Part shown: positions 48,756-63,340 of the stretch, piece after piece
Numbering within the stretch: the first letter of the stretch is position 1
Layout of the letters: each line of letters starts with the position of its first letter
The notes under the pieces: model-generated
Seen by the model: only the letters and a program-made list of their open reading frames with translations
The model's database searches: none
What the model was told of the DNA's origin: nothing
NCBI RefSeq assembly: GCF_037975245.1
Contig: NC_092573.1
Location: 15,148,001 to 15,212,000, forward strand
Length of the DNA stretch: 64,000 nucleotides
Origin: Apostichopus japonicus
Taxonomy: Eukaryota > Echinodermata > Holothuroidea > Aspidochirotida > Stichopodidae
Reading direction: 5' to 3'
Position numbers and translations under genes: made by a program

Positions 48756-50604
48756 ATGTTAATAATGAACTCTGAGTTAGAAAGGTATAGGACATATGAA
48801 AAGCTTGAGTGGCCTAACTCAATACCAGTCGAGCCTAGAGATTTAGCTGCAGCTGGGTTGTACTTTACTGGTCAAGGAGATAGAGTTGCTTGTTTTGCAT
48901 GTCGTGGATGTCTCAGTAACTGGGAAGCAGGCGATAGTCCACAGGAAGAGCACAGAAGACTTTTTCCAAAATGTCCTTTCATCCTTGGTAAATTTTGCGA
49001 TAATGTTCCATTGGACAAAGAGACCAATTCCACCGATAGCATGCCATCAGGGTTACCTGACTATGCCATCAAGACTCCCCCTCTGGATCGGTTGGTACCC
49101 TCAAAGCTTGGTATTCCTGCATCAGGTAGATTGATTCACCCGATGGATATCGTAATGTCCAGTAGGCCTACCCCTGATGTCTTGCAGACATGCCAGCATC
49201 CTCAGTATGCCATGGAAAACCAGAGACTCGATTCTTATAGAGGATGGCCTGCCAGAAATCCTATGAAACCAACTGTCTTATCTAGGGCCGGATTCTTCTA
49301 CTCAGGTTAGATTCATTTATCCTTCACAACTGACAACTGTGTTATGAACCGCTACTGTATCTCTTCTTTTCCTTAATCCAGGCAGCAAAACTCTTGAGAG
49401 TAAAATCTTATGTAGAGACAAGTCTCCTAGTTTGTTCCTACTGTACCTGTAGTTTTTCAGTTGCTTCTAATTTTTAAAAGGTGCCAGTTTTGGGTGAACC
49501 CTGGTTTCAGATCCTTTGAGTGGAAGTTTTTCAGTTCCAATCATTTACCATTAATCTTCATGACGTTAGTCAAGGCACTCTATTCACTGTATTCAGTTTG
49601 GGGGAGAACTTGACAAAGTTGTTTTCAAGTCATTCTACTTGGAAACTCAAGTCATGACCCTTTAGAACATTGGTTAGTCTCCTGTGATTAAAAGAAAATA
49701 TTATTTCTGCAAACTTTGTTTTGCTGATTCATGTTACTAGTACTCACTAATGCTGTGACTGCCTTCCTGACACAACAAGTTTGAGTGTTTCATTTCAAAT
49801 TTGAAATGCCATAACAGAGTGAATAGAATGCATCAGCAATAACCTAAATTATACATGCAGTTAAGTCATAAGTTCATACAGTTACTATTGTACTCATGAA
49901 AAATTTGTGTGAAGTTAACACTGACTTGATTGATTCCGGTTGAAAATTCATTCAAGTCACATTTCCTGTAATAAAATTTGGAAAATGACAAAAGGTCTGG
50001 GGAATAATTGAATGTAACTAACATATGCATAGCGCTATGGAGGTTCATACTAGATTGAATCCAAAAAAATACAACACTGTTTCACCATTACTGCAGGTAC
50101 CAAAAAAAAAAGCCTTCCATCTTTGTGCTTCTATAACAATTTGACCCATTTTATAGATTTATGATCCCTGAGAAATTATTCCCTGTTCAAAGGTCTTCTA
50201 AAGTGGAATTAGTTACTTCAGCATTGATAATCATCTGTATCAAACACAGATGTACAGAACTTCTTGATGAGAATTTGTTAAGAAGAACATGATACAGTAA
50301 TTAAGTTCTGCCCAAATTAAACTCACCAAAAGATGTTATTGTACAAACTTTTGTTTTATCTAAAGCTGCTGTATTTGGTAATTGTCTGCATTGTTCCTCT
50401 TTCAATACTTAATATTTAATTCATATTTCTCTTCCAACAGGTGCAAGTGACAAAGTGATCTGTTTTTACTGTGGTGGATCTTTGCAAAGTTGGCAACAGG
50501 AGGATGACCCTTGGGTGGAACATGCAAGGTCATTTCAGAGATGTGAATGGCTCATGCAGCAAAAAGGGCCATATTTTATGGAACATGTGTTAAGAACATC
50601 ATGA
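48756..50604 (+). CDS. Inhibitor-of-apoptosis-like protein, two BIR domains, no RING
   Basis: Two coding exons, 48756-49305 and 50441-50604, join in phase at a Gly codon to give 237 residues. BIR1 (about residues 8-76) has the zinc ligands C46, C49, H66 and C73 (CFAC, 16 residues, H, 6 residues, C). BIR2 (about 157-225) has RGWP, then C191, C194, H211 and C218 with the same spacing; the intron lies within BIR2. BIR domains bind caspases or IAP-antagonist peptides in the cytosol. Most XIAP-type proteins add a UBA and RING; here the frame stops 19 residues after BIR2, so ligase activity is not expected from this model. An in-frame TAA at 48741 supports the start; a second ATG at 48765 is possible. 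An alternative 3' exon with a RING cannot be excluded. Confidence 0.9.
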
Positions 50605-50666
50605 TGTCAGTCAGCCTACATAATGTAACATGAATGAGTTTACATTGGTAGTTCTATCAGTTTTGT

Positions 50667-50672
50667 AATAAA
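50667..50672 (+). terminator. Poly(A) signal AATAAA after the IAP-like gene
   Basis: First canonical AATAAA downstream of the stop (63 bp). Others occur near 50898 and 51031, so the true 3' end is uncertain. Confidence 0.5.
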
Positions 50673-50679
50673 TGAGGTG

Positions 50680-53600
50680 AAACAACAAAGTTCTACCAGT
50701 CACAAACTGCTAAAAGACATTGAGAGCTGTCTTGGAATTGTTCAATCATGTTTTTATTGATGGGCTTCAACATTGAAGAAGACAGTTTTCATCGATATGG
50801 CATCAAAGATGAAGATTTCCACGCTACTTCCTGAAAACCCCTTCAGTGGAAATCCCTGAAAAATGTCACTCTTTAAATGGATGTTGGAAGCTAACCAATA
50901 AATAACTACAGTAAAGCGTAATGTTTTCATGAAAATGTTTGATAAATCTCTTCATTAGAACCTGGTTTGTTGGTAAATTAGATACCTTTGCAATCTGATT
51001 TCGAAAATTTGAGTTTTATAAAGAAAAAAAAAAATAAAGAGCAGATGTTGAGAGTAAACTGTGATGTTTTTATCTCAACTGCGAGTAAACCAATGTCTAC
51101 TATCCAAAAGGGAAACTCTTGACTTTTGATATCTCCTGAAAATCTTTATATACCAAACATTAAAAATGTATACATACATGTTAATTGTTTCACTCTCAGT
51201 GTGTTTCAGCAACTAACAGTAAACTGTCTTGGTTACAACATGTAGATGTTCTCTCCTGTCAAAGCTTTGATTACAAAACTTGGAACCCATATAGATGCTA
51301 TAATAGTGTTTCTTTACATGAATCTTGTGTTTTGGTCGTTCAACATTAAATGGGACACTTACTAGAACAAATCTGCTAGAAATTTTATGTGCAATTTTTC
51401 AATTTTAGTGATTCATATATTAGTGGCATTACTTCTGTTTCTATATTTTCTCCTCATTTAAATTCAATGTTGTATAAAGCAGACAATCATTTTCTTAATA
51501 GACTTTTCTCTATACTCTTTCTTTTTTGTAAAGACACATTTCCAAATGCTTAGTCTACTTTGTGTTAGCTCAATGGCCCAATATAAAGAGACAGCCTGTC
51601 TAGGACAGACACTTGACGGACCAACCTGAAATAAGAATTAAATATTGATAATTAATGCTTCAAATATTTATTTGGCTTAATAACAACTAAATTTAAAATA
51701 CCACAAAGACTGAGCAGGTAACTTTATGCTATGAAATTGTAACTTGATCTTGATTACGTCAATAGATTTCAGAAGTGTTTTTACAATAATACACAAATTG
51801 ATCAGATGTAAAAGAAAGAGCTTTATTCTGACAGTGGAAACACAGTGGTTGATTCTCAAAGGGCATGGCAGTTACTGCATTTTCCATAGAAACTCACTAC
51901 AGTATACAGAGAGTGAAAACTGTTTGCATTAAATTTCTTTTTCTGAAAATTGAGGAAAGAATCTACTTATGCTGTGCCTGCTCTTCATTAAAAATCATTG
52001 TAGGTGCATCAAAGACTACTAATTTTTAACCAACAGTTTCTGTGATTATTCCCAAAGTTTGTCAGATAAACAATTGATATATGAAAATTATATTCATGTT
52101 TGATATGGATGGTGCTCTGTTTGTACCCTTAATTCCTGTTTAAGGTTCTCGGTATTGTCCTCAAATGTGCTAGTCAATACTAGTGTTGGGTTTAAAAACA
52201 TCACAGTATGAATATAAATCAATTGGATGCTAGGCTCAAAGCATTATCCATACTTATTAAATTGTCTTAAATTTATAACACTCAATGTCTATGTCTCTAT
52301 TATATAGACAGTCAGAACCTGCAAGGAAATATTTCTGCCATTTTTAGTGTCTTAAAATTTTGAGGCAATACTGAGGAACTGCCAAATGATGTAGGATGTT
52401 TCATAAGTAATCTTCTATGACACGATTCACGAAAGGTCAAAGATGCTGTAAGGAAGTCTGATAACTTAGAACAAACTTGGAAATGACTGCAAAGCTTAAC
52501 TTCCGATTGAAATGTGTATATTAGTGACTTTGATCATTGCATAGCCTCTAGTTATTTATTTTAGCAGATATGTGTATATAAAAAAATATTTGTAAATAAA
52601 AGATACTGTATTTTATAAATCTGTAGATGGATATTAACAGCAATGATGGTAATAAATGTGCATTGGGGTCAAATTGTCTTTTTCTTCTTATCTTTGCTTA
52701 TTGGCCGTGAAACTTCAGAGTTTTATCAACATTCAATTTTCTTAATTAATAAATATTTTTTGTGTTGCAGAAATTTAAATAGGGAAATAGAGACATAATG
52801 ACATAAAGCATATCAGTAGGCTACTACATTATTATATATTATGCATACTGTATTGGATATAATATCTCACTGAATTACTTGACTGTATACACAATAAGGA
52901 ATGATAACAAATATATTGTCATGAGTAATATTCCCAAACTGTTTTCCATTTCTGCAGATATATGAAGGAAAGGCTGCCTTTCATTTTCTAGTTGCGTAAT
53001 TGAGTTCATTAATCTAAAATGAGAAAATCAGTCTCTCAAGCTGGATTCCAACTGATTCCTAATCCATTTTCCTTTGTTATGTTAATTTGTTTTCAAATAT
53101 TCAATGAGCAATTAAAATGTAATAAGGATCTATTTACTTCTATTTGCTTTCATTTTAGGTTCCAACAAAGTCATTCTTAACTGATCTTAACTGTTTTCAT
53201 TACAATGATAATAATAATAATAAGAAGAAGAAGAAACACACTTGAAATGATTGTTTGCTAACAAGCAGAGGTTTCAGCGAATGCAATAGTGCAGTTTGAT
53301 CCCAGGTTAATATATAACACTTGATCTCTTTCAAATGAAAATTATTATATTTGTAAAAGTAAGTTAGCCTGACGTAAGTTTCGATCCTAGCGTCAGGCCA
53401 ACCAACTTTTACACATTCTCTTATACAGGCTCTTTAGTGGATTAAGCAGTTTGCTAACAGTTTTGTTTTATACGAAGATTATTATAGAATGAATTTGTGT
53501 TCATATCCCAATCCTCTTGAAGGATCCACAGCTTTACCTGATTTGCTTTCCACTCTAAAGGGTTAACATATGGCTCAGGATTAGGCTGCGGGTCTCTCCC

Positions 53601-54150
53601 AATTGCCCTCTGACGTTTTTTTGTTGTTGCAAGATTGTTTTAACAAAATACAACTTATCTATTCTTATTGCATCGTAGCATTTTCTATTCGATCCAGTTC
53701 AAAGCTGGGCTCTACAAAGACTCATTCCACACATTCATTTCTTTTCCCCATGTTCACTTCCGACATATCTAAACTTGTGAAAATTGTGTGACTGTGAAAT
53801 TCAACTTTCAAAGGGAAACGACCAAAATGAACGATAGCGTTGTAGAACTGCACCGAATTATATACTTCCGTGGTGTAGTTGAATGACAAATGGCATCCCA
53901 AGTGATTCTTTCTGAAGCTGTAGACTGAACCTGGGAAATTCCTGTTTGAATGCTACCCGTACGTACCCGGCCCATGCATACAGAAGTTTATTTTCTTCGA
54001 TGCTACCACTGTTCTAGACTACGGTATATTCACACTCGCACATTGTTTCCCTTTTGTTTAAATTCATAGTACTGAAGATTGTGATTCAGCGCTTCCCCAA
54101 CGTCGGAATTAACCCCTTCTTCCCATATTTATTTCACCCAGAAGCGTAAA
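50680..54150. other. Intergenic between IAP-like gene and NCBP1
   Basis: No further gene recognised. Contains a short ATA/AAG microsatellite at about 53205-53235 and a 22-bp-arm hairpin (53353-53412). The last ~150 bp before 54151 should hold the NCBP1 promoter and 5' UTR; no TATA box is visible there. Confidence 0.55.
53353..53412 (-). repeat. Hairpin with 22-bp arms
   Basis: Arms 53353-53374 and 53391-53412 pair at 19 of 22 positions, around a 16-base loop. Two of the three mismatches become G-U pairs in a minus-strand transcript, so the minus strand folds better. A mini-palindromic MITE or a small-RNA precursor are both possible. Confidence 0.6.
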
Positions 54151-57100
54151 ATGTCTAGCCGAAAAAGATATGCTGAAGAAGAAGGTAAGTATTACGCTAG
54201 TAAGAAAGCTTGCTAAAATTTTAGGCTACATGCAGCCTAACGCGTCAATGTTGTTACCGAGTATCACGCCTAGCCTACACCTAGGCTATACTAACTATGT
54301 TGCCATAGGCTCTATATTCACATTCAGTTACTTAATACTTGTTCATTTTCTGCAAGGCTAAGTTAGGAACGGGATCATGTCCAATCTTCCCCTGTTGAAT
54401 TCCTCTATTTTATCTTCCGGGTCAGTCCGTGTCAAATCAAAGACAACTTTTGCTAAATTAATATAGCCTAGGCTATGCTATAATTGTAAATTTACCATTT
54501 CTATGGGATAGAGTCTTTAGGCTTTTGTAAAAGAAAGGCAGGCCTAACTTAAGAATCCGTACCATATGAATGGGAAAGCTTACTTCGAATCGGCAGAATA
54601 ACAACTGTATAATCCGGCTGAACGTGTGTGCTCCCAAATCAATAGAATAACAGTCAGTGATTAGGTGCGTCATGTGAATGATTCGCTGGAATGAATTTTA
54701 GCCTGTCGAGTAGTCGAATGGTACGGATTCTAAATTAGTACCGAAAGGCAATATTTAGGATGTTTAAATGCTGAGAAATCAGACCTAAAAATTCAAGAAT
54801 TTGCCACAATATGAAAAGTTTCTCATGGTTACAGTTTACGCAGTATTATTGTGTAAAAGCCACAGAAACCTATTAATAGATTTTAGGCAGTGGATATATA
54901 GCCGTCAGAAGGTTCCCGATTCCAGTTTACTATTTACTTCCGTCTGACATGCGCAGTTATCAATCTTGCCATTAGCCGCCATGTTGAATGTTGTCTTTGA
55001 ATGAGTGAAGTTGTGATGCGATTGTGATCCATTTTTAAGCATGCCTCTAGCTGTAGGTGATAGTTTTGACTCGTTTTCTGAAATATTTGAGACAAATCAG
55101 ATGACTGATAAAGACGAATAAAGACGACTGATGCAGGAAAATGTGTGGATTATAGTGTCCATCTAAACTATTAAATGGGCAATGAAAATAACGGAATAAA
55201 CCGCACATTTATAATTGAAAAATAAACATGCTTCATCAAACATCACAGATGAAATATTTCAAAAATCCCGCCGTTTGCCAATGCAAAGACGGTCAAATAG
55301 TAGTAACGCGCAGAAAACTGCCAGTCAATTTGCGGGATGGCAAAAAAACTTGGGGACTGGATCCTCTGCTGGCACCACAGGAAAATCACAAGTCCGCAAG
55401 ATTGATAACTGCGCATGTCAGACGGAGGTGACGGCTAAATAGTAAACTGGAATCGAGAACCGTCTGATGGCTATATATCCACTGCGTAGATTTTATTGGG
55501 TTGCCAAGTGGTAATTTGGTCTCGAAAGTTTCAGAAATTAATTATTTTGTGATTTACAATTTTTAACGAAAAATGCTATATTCCGCCAAATTTGATAAAC
55601 GTACGCTACAACCCTAGAAAATGGAAAAAAGGCTAGATCTAGTGTAAAATGCTAACAAACTTGTAACCTTGATGTGAAGTGTCATTCTCCAATATGAAAA
55701 CTGAAACAATTAACTACTGTAAGTGTAACTAAAAGTTCCTTTCTAACATTAAAATAGTAAGGCTTGAAAGGATGTGAAGTGTTGTTCTCAAACCCATTTG
55801 AGTAAGATACAGCTATAAATGCATGCAAAGCTAACACAGACCTGTCAACCCCAAATGTGTAGATCTGAACATTAACTTCTATTTCTAAGTTTTAACCTAC
55901 AGTAAGTCTACAGTAAGTTCTATTGTTATGCTAGGCCTAAGGATTAGCTTAACTCAAATAAAACTGGGATAGGGGCACAGGCTCCTACCAGGATTGCAAA
56001 CTTTTCTGTAACACAACTGGCCAAATCAGGTGAAAAATTTCTACCAATACAAATTTTCTGTTATTTTATTGACCTTGTATATTGGTAGGAACTAGGTTGA
56101 CTGCTGCATCATTTATTTAAGCCTACAAACATAGCCTACACAATTATGATTGACCCCGAAAAGAACATATCTAAGCATCCTGATGAAATTTACATTCAAT
56201 TCCTATGTACCGTTTTCAAGATACAGTATAAGCGTTCAAGTTGGTACGTTTGGAATCAAGTGAACTTGAGTCAAACAGGTATAATGTCATAGAAGTACAC
56301 TGCCATTTTGTTTTTATTGTTTTCTTTAAAATTTATATCTAATGGATTATGAATCCCTTATAGCATTTATTTGACAAAAAAACTTTTCCAAAAGCAAAAC
56401 AAAACACTACAAGGCCATAGCTATTGAAGTTCAGACTTGATTTTGTCTGGGGACTGAAAATACTAACATTAATCTATATGAGGTGTTGTCTTTAGACCTA
56501 CTCTTATAATATTCATATGTACACTGTCACCCTAAGTGAAATGTCAAATAACCTTTGAAAAACTTATTTTGTCCTGGGAGTCACCAAAATACAGGAATGA
56601 GTTAAAAGGTTACACTGGTGAAAGTACTCCCTAAGTTTTAGGCACAACCTTTGCAGTTTTGACCAAATATGGACAGTTTTATATCAATTTAAAGATGACA
56701 AAGTTGTGATTTTGATGGTGGTATTCATTCAAGGTATAATACCATGCTAGCAGTTGTCATTTTTATACTTAAGGAGGAATAGTTAAGTCACTTAATCAGA
56801 ATACCATCTGAGTGTCATACTGTACAAAATATTAATGAGCCATGGTAAGTAATAGTGCTCAGTCTACTGATTTAAAATAATCAAAATATTCAGAACTTAG
56901 CTCTCATCAATATAATTTATCAATTCAGATGTTTTTTTTTACATTAATTATCAATTACATTTTCTTGGCACATTACATAACTGGAAAGCTCAGACTCAAA
57001 ATGAGGAAGTGACATATTGCTCATAGGTAGCTTATGTGAACACTTTAGATTTAACTGAAATGGACACAACAAAGACATTTGTTGATCTGTTAAATCCTGT

Positions 57101-60100
57101 TTCATTGACAACTTTGTAGAAGATAACTATTTACAATGATTATTTTTCAAGTTTATTGTGATTAGGCAAGTATTAAGGTGATGAGGACAGGAATTTTCAA
57201 AATCATGTTGGTAACACATGCTGATACATTTGACTAAATCCTGTACATATGTGATATAATGAAGAAAAAAGTAGAAGAATATGGAAGGTAAGCACTCAAG
57301 GGTGTGAAGACTCGCGCACAAAGAAACGTCTCATGCTAGTAATCTGACCTAGTTTCGAATGAGGTGTAACAGAAGTGTTAGACACCACCTTCAATCCCAG
57401 AAAATACACACACAGCTTGCTACCGTAGGTAATTAGACACTAGTGTACAGTCAATACATACAGCTACGGTCAATACCCACAACACAGAGTACATAGCAGT
57501 GTGGACATCTCAGGTCTAGATAAAAGATTTAAAACAAGGTATCACGTTTCAATACTGTCTGCATTTTGTAGCGACAAGAAGAAAAAGTAATTTGCAAGCA
57601 ACGGAAAGTTAACTTTTTCAGAGTGTGGCAGGCGGTTTGGGTCGAGTCTTCTATGCCTTTAATTCTTATAAAATTGTACTTTGTACATTTTCCTTCCTGT
57701 CTGTAGTACTTTTCTCTATTTTTACTTCATTCTCTCTCAATAGCGGAACGGTCCTCAAAGAGAAGGAAAGCCACATCTGATCAGGCTGAAATTGAGGCAA
57801 GACTGGAATCTCTTATAACAAGAGTCGGCGAGAAGGTACGTTGCTTGTTCATTTTGAACGATATTACCTGAGCATGTCCTTGCTTATGAGTCCTAATGGT
57901 GTACCCAATAGAACACTTACAAATAGACAAAACCCTGATGTGGACAATTACTGTGGAGCAACCAGTATCGCTCATTCAACTTGTGTTACTGATAGTTGAA
58001 TTAAAACCTTCCATGGTACTTTGTGCAATCTTTCTAAAGTCACTGATGTGCAGCTGTGATGAAGTCTCAATGTATGACTTTCATGCCATTTGGTTAATTG
58101 AAACCTCAGAAAGTTGATCGCTAACTATTGTCAAACTGGAGATGAGTATAATTTCAGTTATTAATGTAATGTACATGCCAGGAAATATCTTGATTTTTCA
58201 TGAAGATGATTAACCTGTGCCATAATGGTTAGTCCTTTTGAAATCTATTGAACAGTCAAACTGTCGTACCCGATTTTTTGCCCTTGTCAAAAGAACGTCA
58301 GATCTTCTGTCAAAGAGGGATGATTGCCATTCATACTATTTTTTCGTCAACTATTTGTTATTTGTGAGAATTTTTTCGACAGTTTTTTCCAAAAAATAAT
58401 TGCACATGAAATGTTGACCATTATACAATGCTTTCTGTGCATTAATCAGCTGCAGGTATTGGATTACTAGACATGGTGGTACTTTCCTGTACATGCTTAT
58501 TCCTTCCCTGTACATGTACTTTAGGCAAAGCAGAAGTTTGGTTAAGAAAAGGGTTTTTACCATGGACATGTGAATGTATTGCATGACCCTGAGCTCCTTT
58601 TGTAACATCTTGTAACATTTCAGTGAAGGAGACTATGGGGATAATAAAGCATATGAGTCTAATATATGGCCATTCTGTTCTGTTTCAGAGTACTTCATCC
58701 CTGGAGAGTAACCTGGAGGGTCTGGCTGGTGTATTGGAGGCTGACTTGAGCAACTACAAGCATAAAATCTTAGAAATACTTTGTATATGGTAACGTCTCT
58801 TACAGTGATATATAACACCAGTTTATGTACATACATGTATTCTGGAAATAGCAACTAAATTAGTTGGCATTCATAAAGTAAACTATCCCTTTAGCACTAG
58901 TTCATTTCACTATCAACCTACCCTAGAAGCTAATGTTATGCCATTACTGCTACAATTATATATTGACTTTTGATTCTCTTGATTCAAGGATTAGGTTAAT
59001 GTGTTGATGTTTTTTAACATTGTTTATTACTGTGCCAACGTGGGATCCAGCAGTACATTTTAAATGCAATTGGCTGCATTTGAACAGGATTCTACACCAA
59101 TATTTCAAAGTCTGTTTAAAGAAAGAAGGAATGACTGAAGATGTGATTCTGTTTGTATATATTTTATTGGCCAAGTTCAGACCACCCTAATTGACCACTG
59201 CAGCTTGTCATATTGCTCTTCATGTAGTCCTTGAAGCTGTAGTTAGTGTTGAATATGACATAGTTTTGTTTAAGGAGAGATGAGGTACATGTAAATATAA
59301 TACATATCAATAGTTATAAGGAAATAGGAATGAAGATATTAATTATGGGAAAAATGAAGAGACTTTCAAGTGCAAACAAAACCATTATTTAAACTTTTTG
59401 TGATAAAAAAAGAGAAAAAACAGTTCTTTTAGGATTGAATGAAAATGGTTCATAACTCACCAATTTATGAGCTCAGCCAACAGTTGCAACAATATATCTC
59501 TTGTGGTTTGATGTAGGGATATCCAATAATTACGTTTGAATATTATATGGTTTGTTCAGAATGATGCAATGTAAGAACTCCATGCAAAAGTCAGCTTTCA
59601 AGAAATATAAATAAAACCAAGTATGATCAGTGAAAGAGAATGTCATGCTGGTGGGATAAAATAAATTCCATGTGACATTTTATTCATGACAAGTTATTTC
59701 CTGTAGGTGAGGTGGATTATTGTACAGAGTGGTACGGTATTCATTCGATAATATATAAGTTTACTTCTTTACAGTGCTATAGAGTTACCAGAGAAGGTTA
59801 CAGTTTACACTACTCTGGTTGGTCTCTTGAACACAAAGAATTACAGTGCAGGCGAAGAGGTATGCATATGATTACAAATAAGATAAGTTAAAAAGTTATA
59901 TCTTAGTATGGGATTTATTTATCCCATAAGAGGGTGTATATCTCTTTAATAAATAGCCTGTTGTGTTGGCAACAAGTGGTCAGGCCATAATTATGCATGC
60001 AATGAACAAACCCTTCATTTGTTATGGAAGCAATTCAAAAAGCCAAGGAAATTGAGCTTAGAAGAAGTTCCATTATGTGATTAGTAAAAACCAAAGAGAC

Positions 60101-62887
60101 TAGTGCAAAAAATAGAATCAAAGTTATAACCTTGCAAGTAAGTGTCATGTTCAGAGGATATTATTTTATTTCAAAGGCTCGAAACAACTTCTCCCAGAGA
60201 AGATGCATGGGTTCTGACCAAAATAGTTCATAGCTAATTTTGAGCACTGAGTCATTTGAGGTCTTCCGGACATTTTAAGGCCATGGTTTCAAAATACAGA
60301 TCAACCTCACCTTTCAGAGGAGTTTATGGATATTTATCATATTAACTTTTCCTTATGTATGGCTGCGATGTATTTCACTTGGTGTAGCCATTATTGAAGT
60401 CCATAGATCATGGGACTGTATTGGTTCTTTGTGTACATTGTTTGAAAAAGCTCAATGTATTTCTATTTCAACATTTTGGGGTGCTCAGGATTTTCAAGTC
60501 AAATGTCATTGTGTGGTCATTTTAATTCATTGCTTAAAAATCTATGAATTTTTTCTCTTAGAAAAATGCTAGATTGGTGGTCAAGGTTTATCATAACCCA
60601 TGTTTAGTAGTGGGGAAATTTTGGGTTGTTGAGAAATTAAAGTTCAGAGGTCATCTAGCTAGGGTTCATCTTAGATGATTGACTGTAGTAAACAAAGTGG
60701 ATCAGATTAGATTACTGTTTCGCCGTAAGTTCAAAGTCATTCTTTGGTCCTTGGAGGTTAATATCACAGGGTGTACCAAAGTAATTTAAGGTTAATCGCA
60801 TCAAAGTTACTTACAGGGATTCTTGATTAGTAGTTTATATTTGGTTGCTTAATAGTTAAATTGAGCAAGAGCTTTTTGATTAGTAGTTTATGTTGGAGTG
60901 CTCCATAGTTAGATGTCGAAGACTAGCATTGAGTAAGTTGATGTTTTTATGAGTAGTTGTCATGGATGGGATTCATGGGAAGCGCTAGACTAGCATTGAG
61001 TAAGTTGATGTCGTCTATTGAGTAGTTGTCATGGATTGGGACGCACCATTGGTGGCCTCTACCTTGATAAATCCCATGATAAAGCACTCACTGTCTCTGT
61101 CATTGACCCCTTTGTGTAAATTCAACCATTGACCTTGTACATTATCATTCATAGTTGGTGGATATGCTCATCAAGCAGATGCGTGATTACATGAAACACA
61201 ACGAATGGGAGAAGTCCCAACGCATCGTACGATTTTTGTCTGACCTGATTAACTGCCATGTGGTGGAGCTGTCGTCACTACTTGTCCTCTACCAGTCATT
61301 CCTCGATGCCTCCAATGAGGAGGGCGTCCCACAAGTTCGTGCCGATTTCTTTGTCTATGCTGTGTTGTCATCATTGCCGTGGGTAAGAGCCAATCATCTG
61401 TTCTCTTCCGAACTTTGTAGAACAATTTTTTTGTGTTGTTCCCCCCCACCCCAGGAAGCAATATTACAATGAACAACATGTAAACTGTAGGATAGATGTG
61501 TGGCTTTGTTGCAAAGAACACCGATATGTACACTATTATCATTGTCAGAAGCTGCATGTTTTGTAGACATGTCACCATAAGATGATGCAAATGTAAGCAG
61601 GTTAATAACTTTTCAATTTTCATTTACTTGTCAGAAGAATACTGTGCTTCAACATAGCTCTGCTTTGCTTGAACCGTGTTAGTTCTATAACCACAGTGTG
61701 TAAAATTACAACTTGTTATACAGTATTTCAAACGTTCAATGTCAATATAATTGCATGAAAATACCACGCAAGTCTGTAGAAGAATTCTTCAGGCCAGGAG
61801 GTGGGTGGGAGGGGAAAGAGTGGTAAAGTTGAACAGTTAACTGAAACTTACTCGACCAAAAAACAGGTTCCAACATTTAAAATTTATTCAGGAGTTATTT
61901 GTCAATAGCTTAAAGTTATTACAAAATATGAACCAGATTAGTTGTAATTATATTTTATGGCCTGTAGCTTGTCAAAAGAAACTCTGCACTTTCAATGTAC
62001 CCTCAAATTTTGAAGTATCTAGCATGTATCTCAACTTTATACCTTTCAGCTAGCACACCGTGTTATATAGATCAGTAAAGCAGACATACTTTTTAACACC
62101 AGTAAACCCTTTCTTCTATCATAGTTTATCTTTTCTTTCTTTCAAATGCCTCATTCTTCCTTCAGTCAGGGGAAGAACTGAGCGAGTCCAAAGGCCCAGA
62201 TTTAGATAAACTATTGGACAGGATTGATAAATATATCAGGTAAAGTCTGATTGGTCGGTTGTCTCTTTACAAAGTTTCATGGTAACAGGGAATAATTTAA
62301 TATTCAAAGTTTGTGTAGCATTTTTGGGGGCTCCTAATTTCATCTCTGATATAATACCAGGATTCCTGCCTGAAAAATGATGTACAGTCAACTTATCTAA
62401 GTTATGTAAAATGTGTCCTTGTAGACATTCGTTGTATCTCCTGGTACTATATGGTTGAAACTGGACCTCTGTTTATCCATCTATGTAGTGTGGAAATTGT
62501 TCCAAAAATGGGGCCAAATAACACAACATTTGTTATTTATGTAGTTAAGGTAGCATATCATCCCACCCTCACTTGAACAATCACTGTTTCTGTACAAAAC
62601 ATACATAACACTTTAATGAAGTATGTGGATCGCCCCCTTTTCAATGAAACAGCAAAATTTTACGTGCATGCTTCTTTTAGCGATCGTGCCTTTTTGGTCG
62701 CTGCGCCTTCTCTTTGGAACAGACTCCCATTTCACGTTCGTGACTCTTCCTCCCTTTGTAATTTCAAGAGACAACTCAAAACATTTCTGTTTGTTTCCTA
62801 GTTTCTTTTTTTCCTTGGTTTTCTTTGTCTCTTTCCTACTTTGTAAAGCGCTCTGAAATGCTGTATTAAGCGCTATATAAATGTAAT

Positions 62888-62918
<31 letters not shown>

Positions 62919-63304
62919 AGAAGAGTAAGTTGCCTAGTACCATTGACACTGTAAGGTTTCCATCAGTTGATGGTCATGGTATATCAGACATAAAGATCTT
63001 GTTGATATTATTAGCCTCTACTTTGTCTGTCCATTCTGACTACAGGAGGAGAAAGAAAGACCATGTGCCTACCTTGCGTGTCTGGCATTCTGAGAAGCCT
63101 CATGACCAAAAAGATGTAAGTATGCTGTAAAATTCCAAACAAAACGCTTTAATAAGGCTTTTTGTTTTGAGTATTGTTACATCGAAGCCTCAAAAAGAAC
63201 TTTTTCATTCATCACTGAAGGTTACATTTGGTTGAGAAGTTTCCAGCCTCTTGTGTTCATAAATATGTATTTGTTTATATATATGTAGTAAATGTACATA
63301 TATG

Positions 63305-63340
<36 letters not shown>

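Noticed and set aside
61249-61623. 124-codon open frame on the minus strand
   Set aside because: Antisense shadow of NCBP1 exon 5 and its intron.
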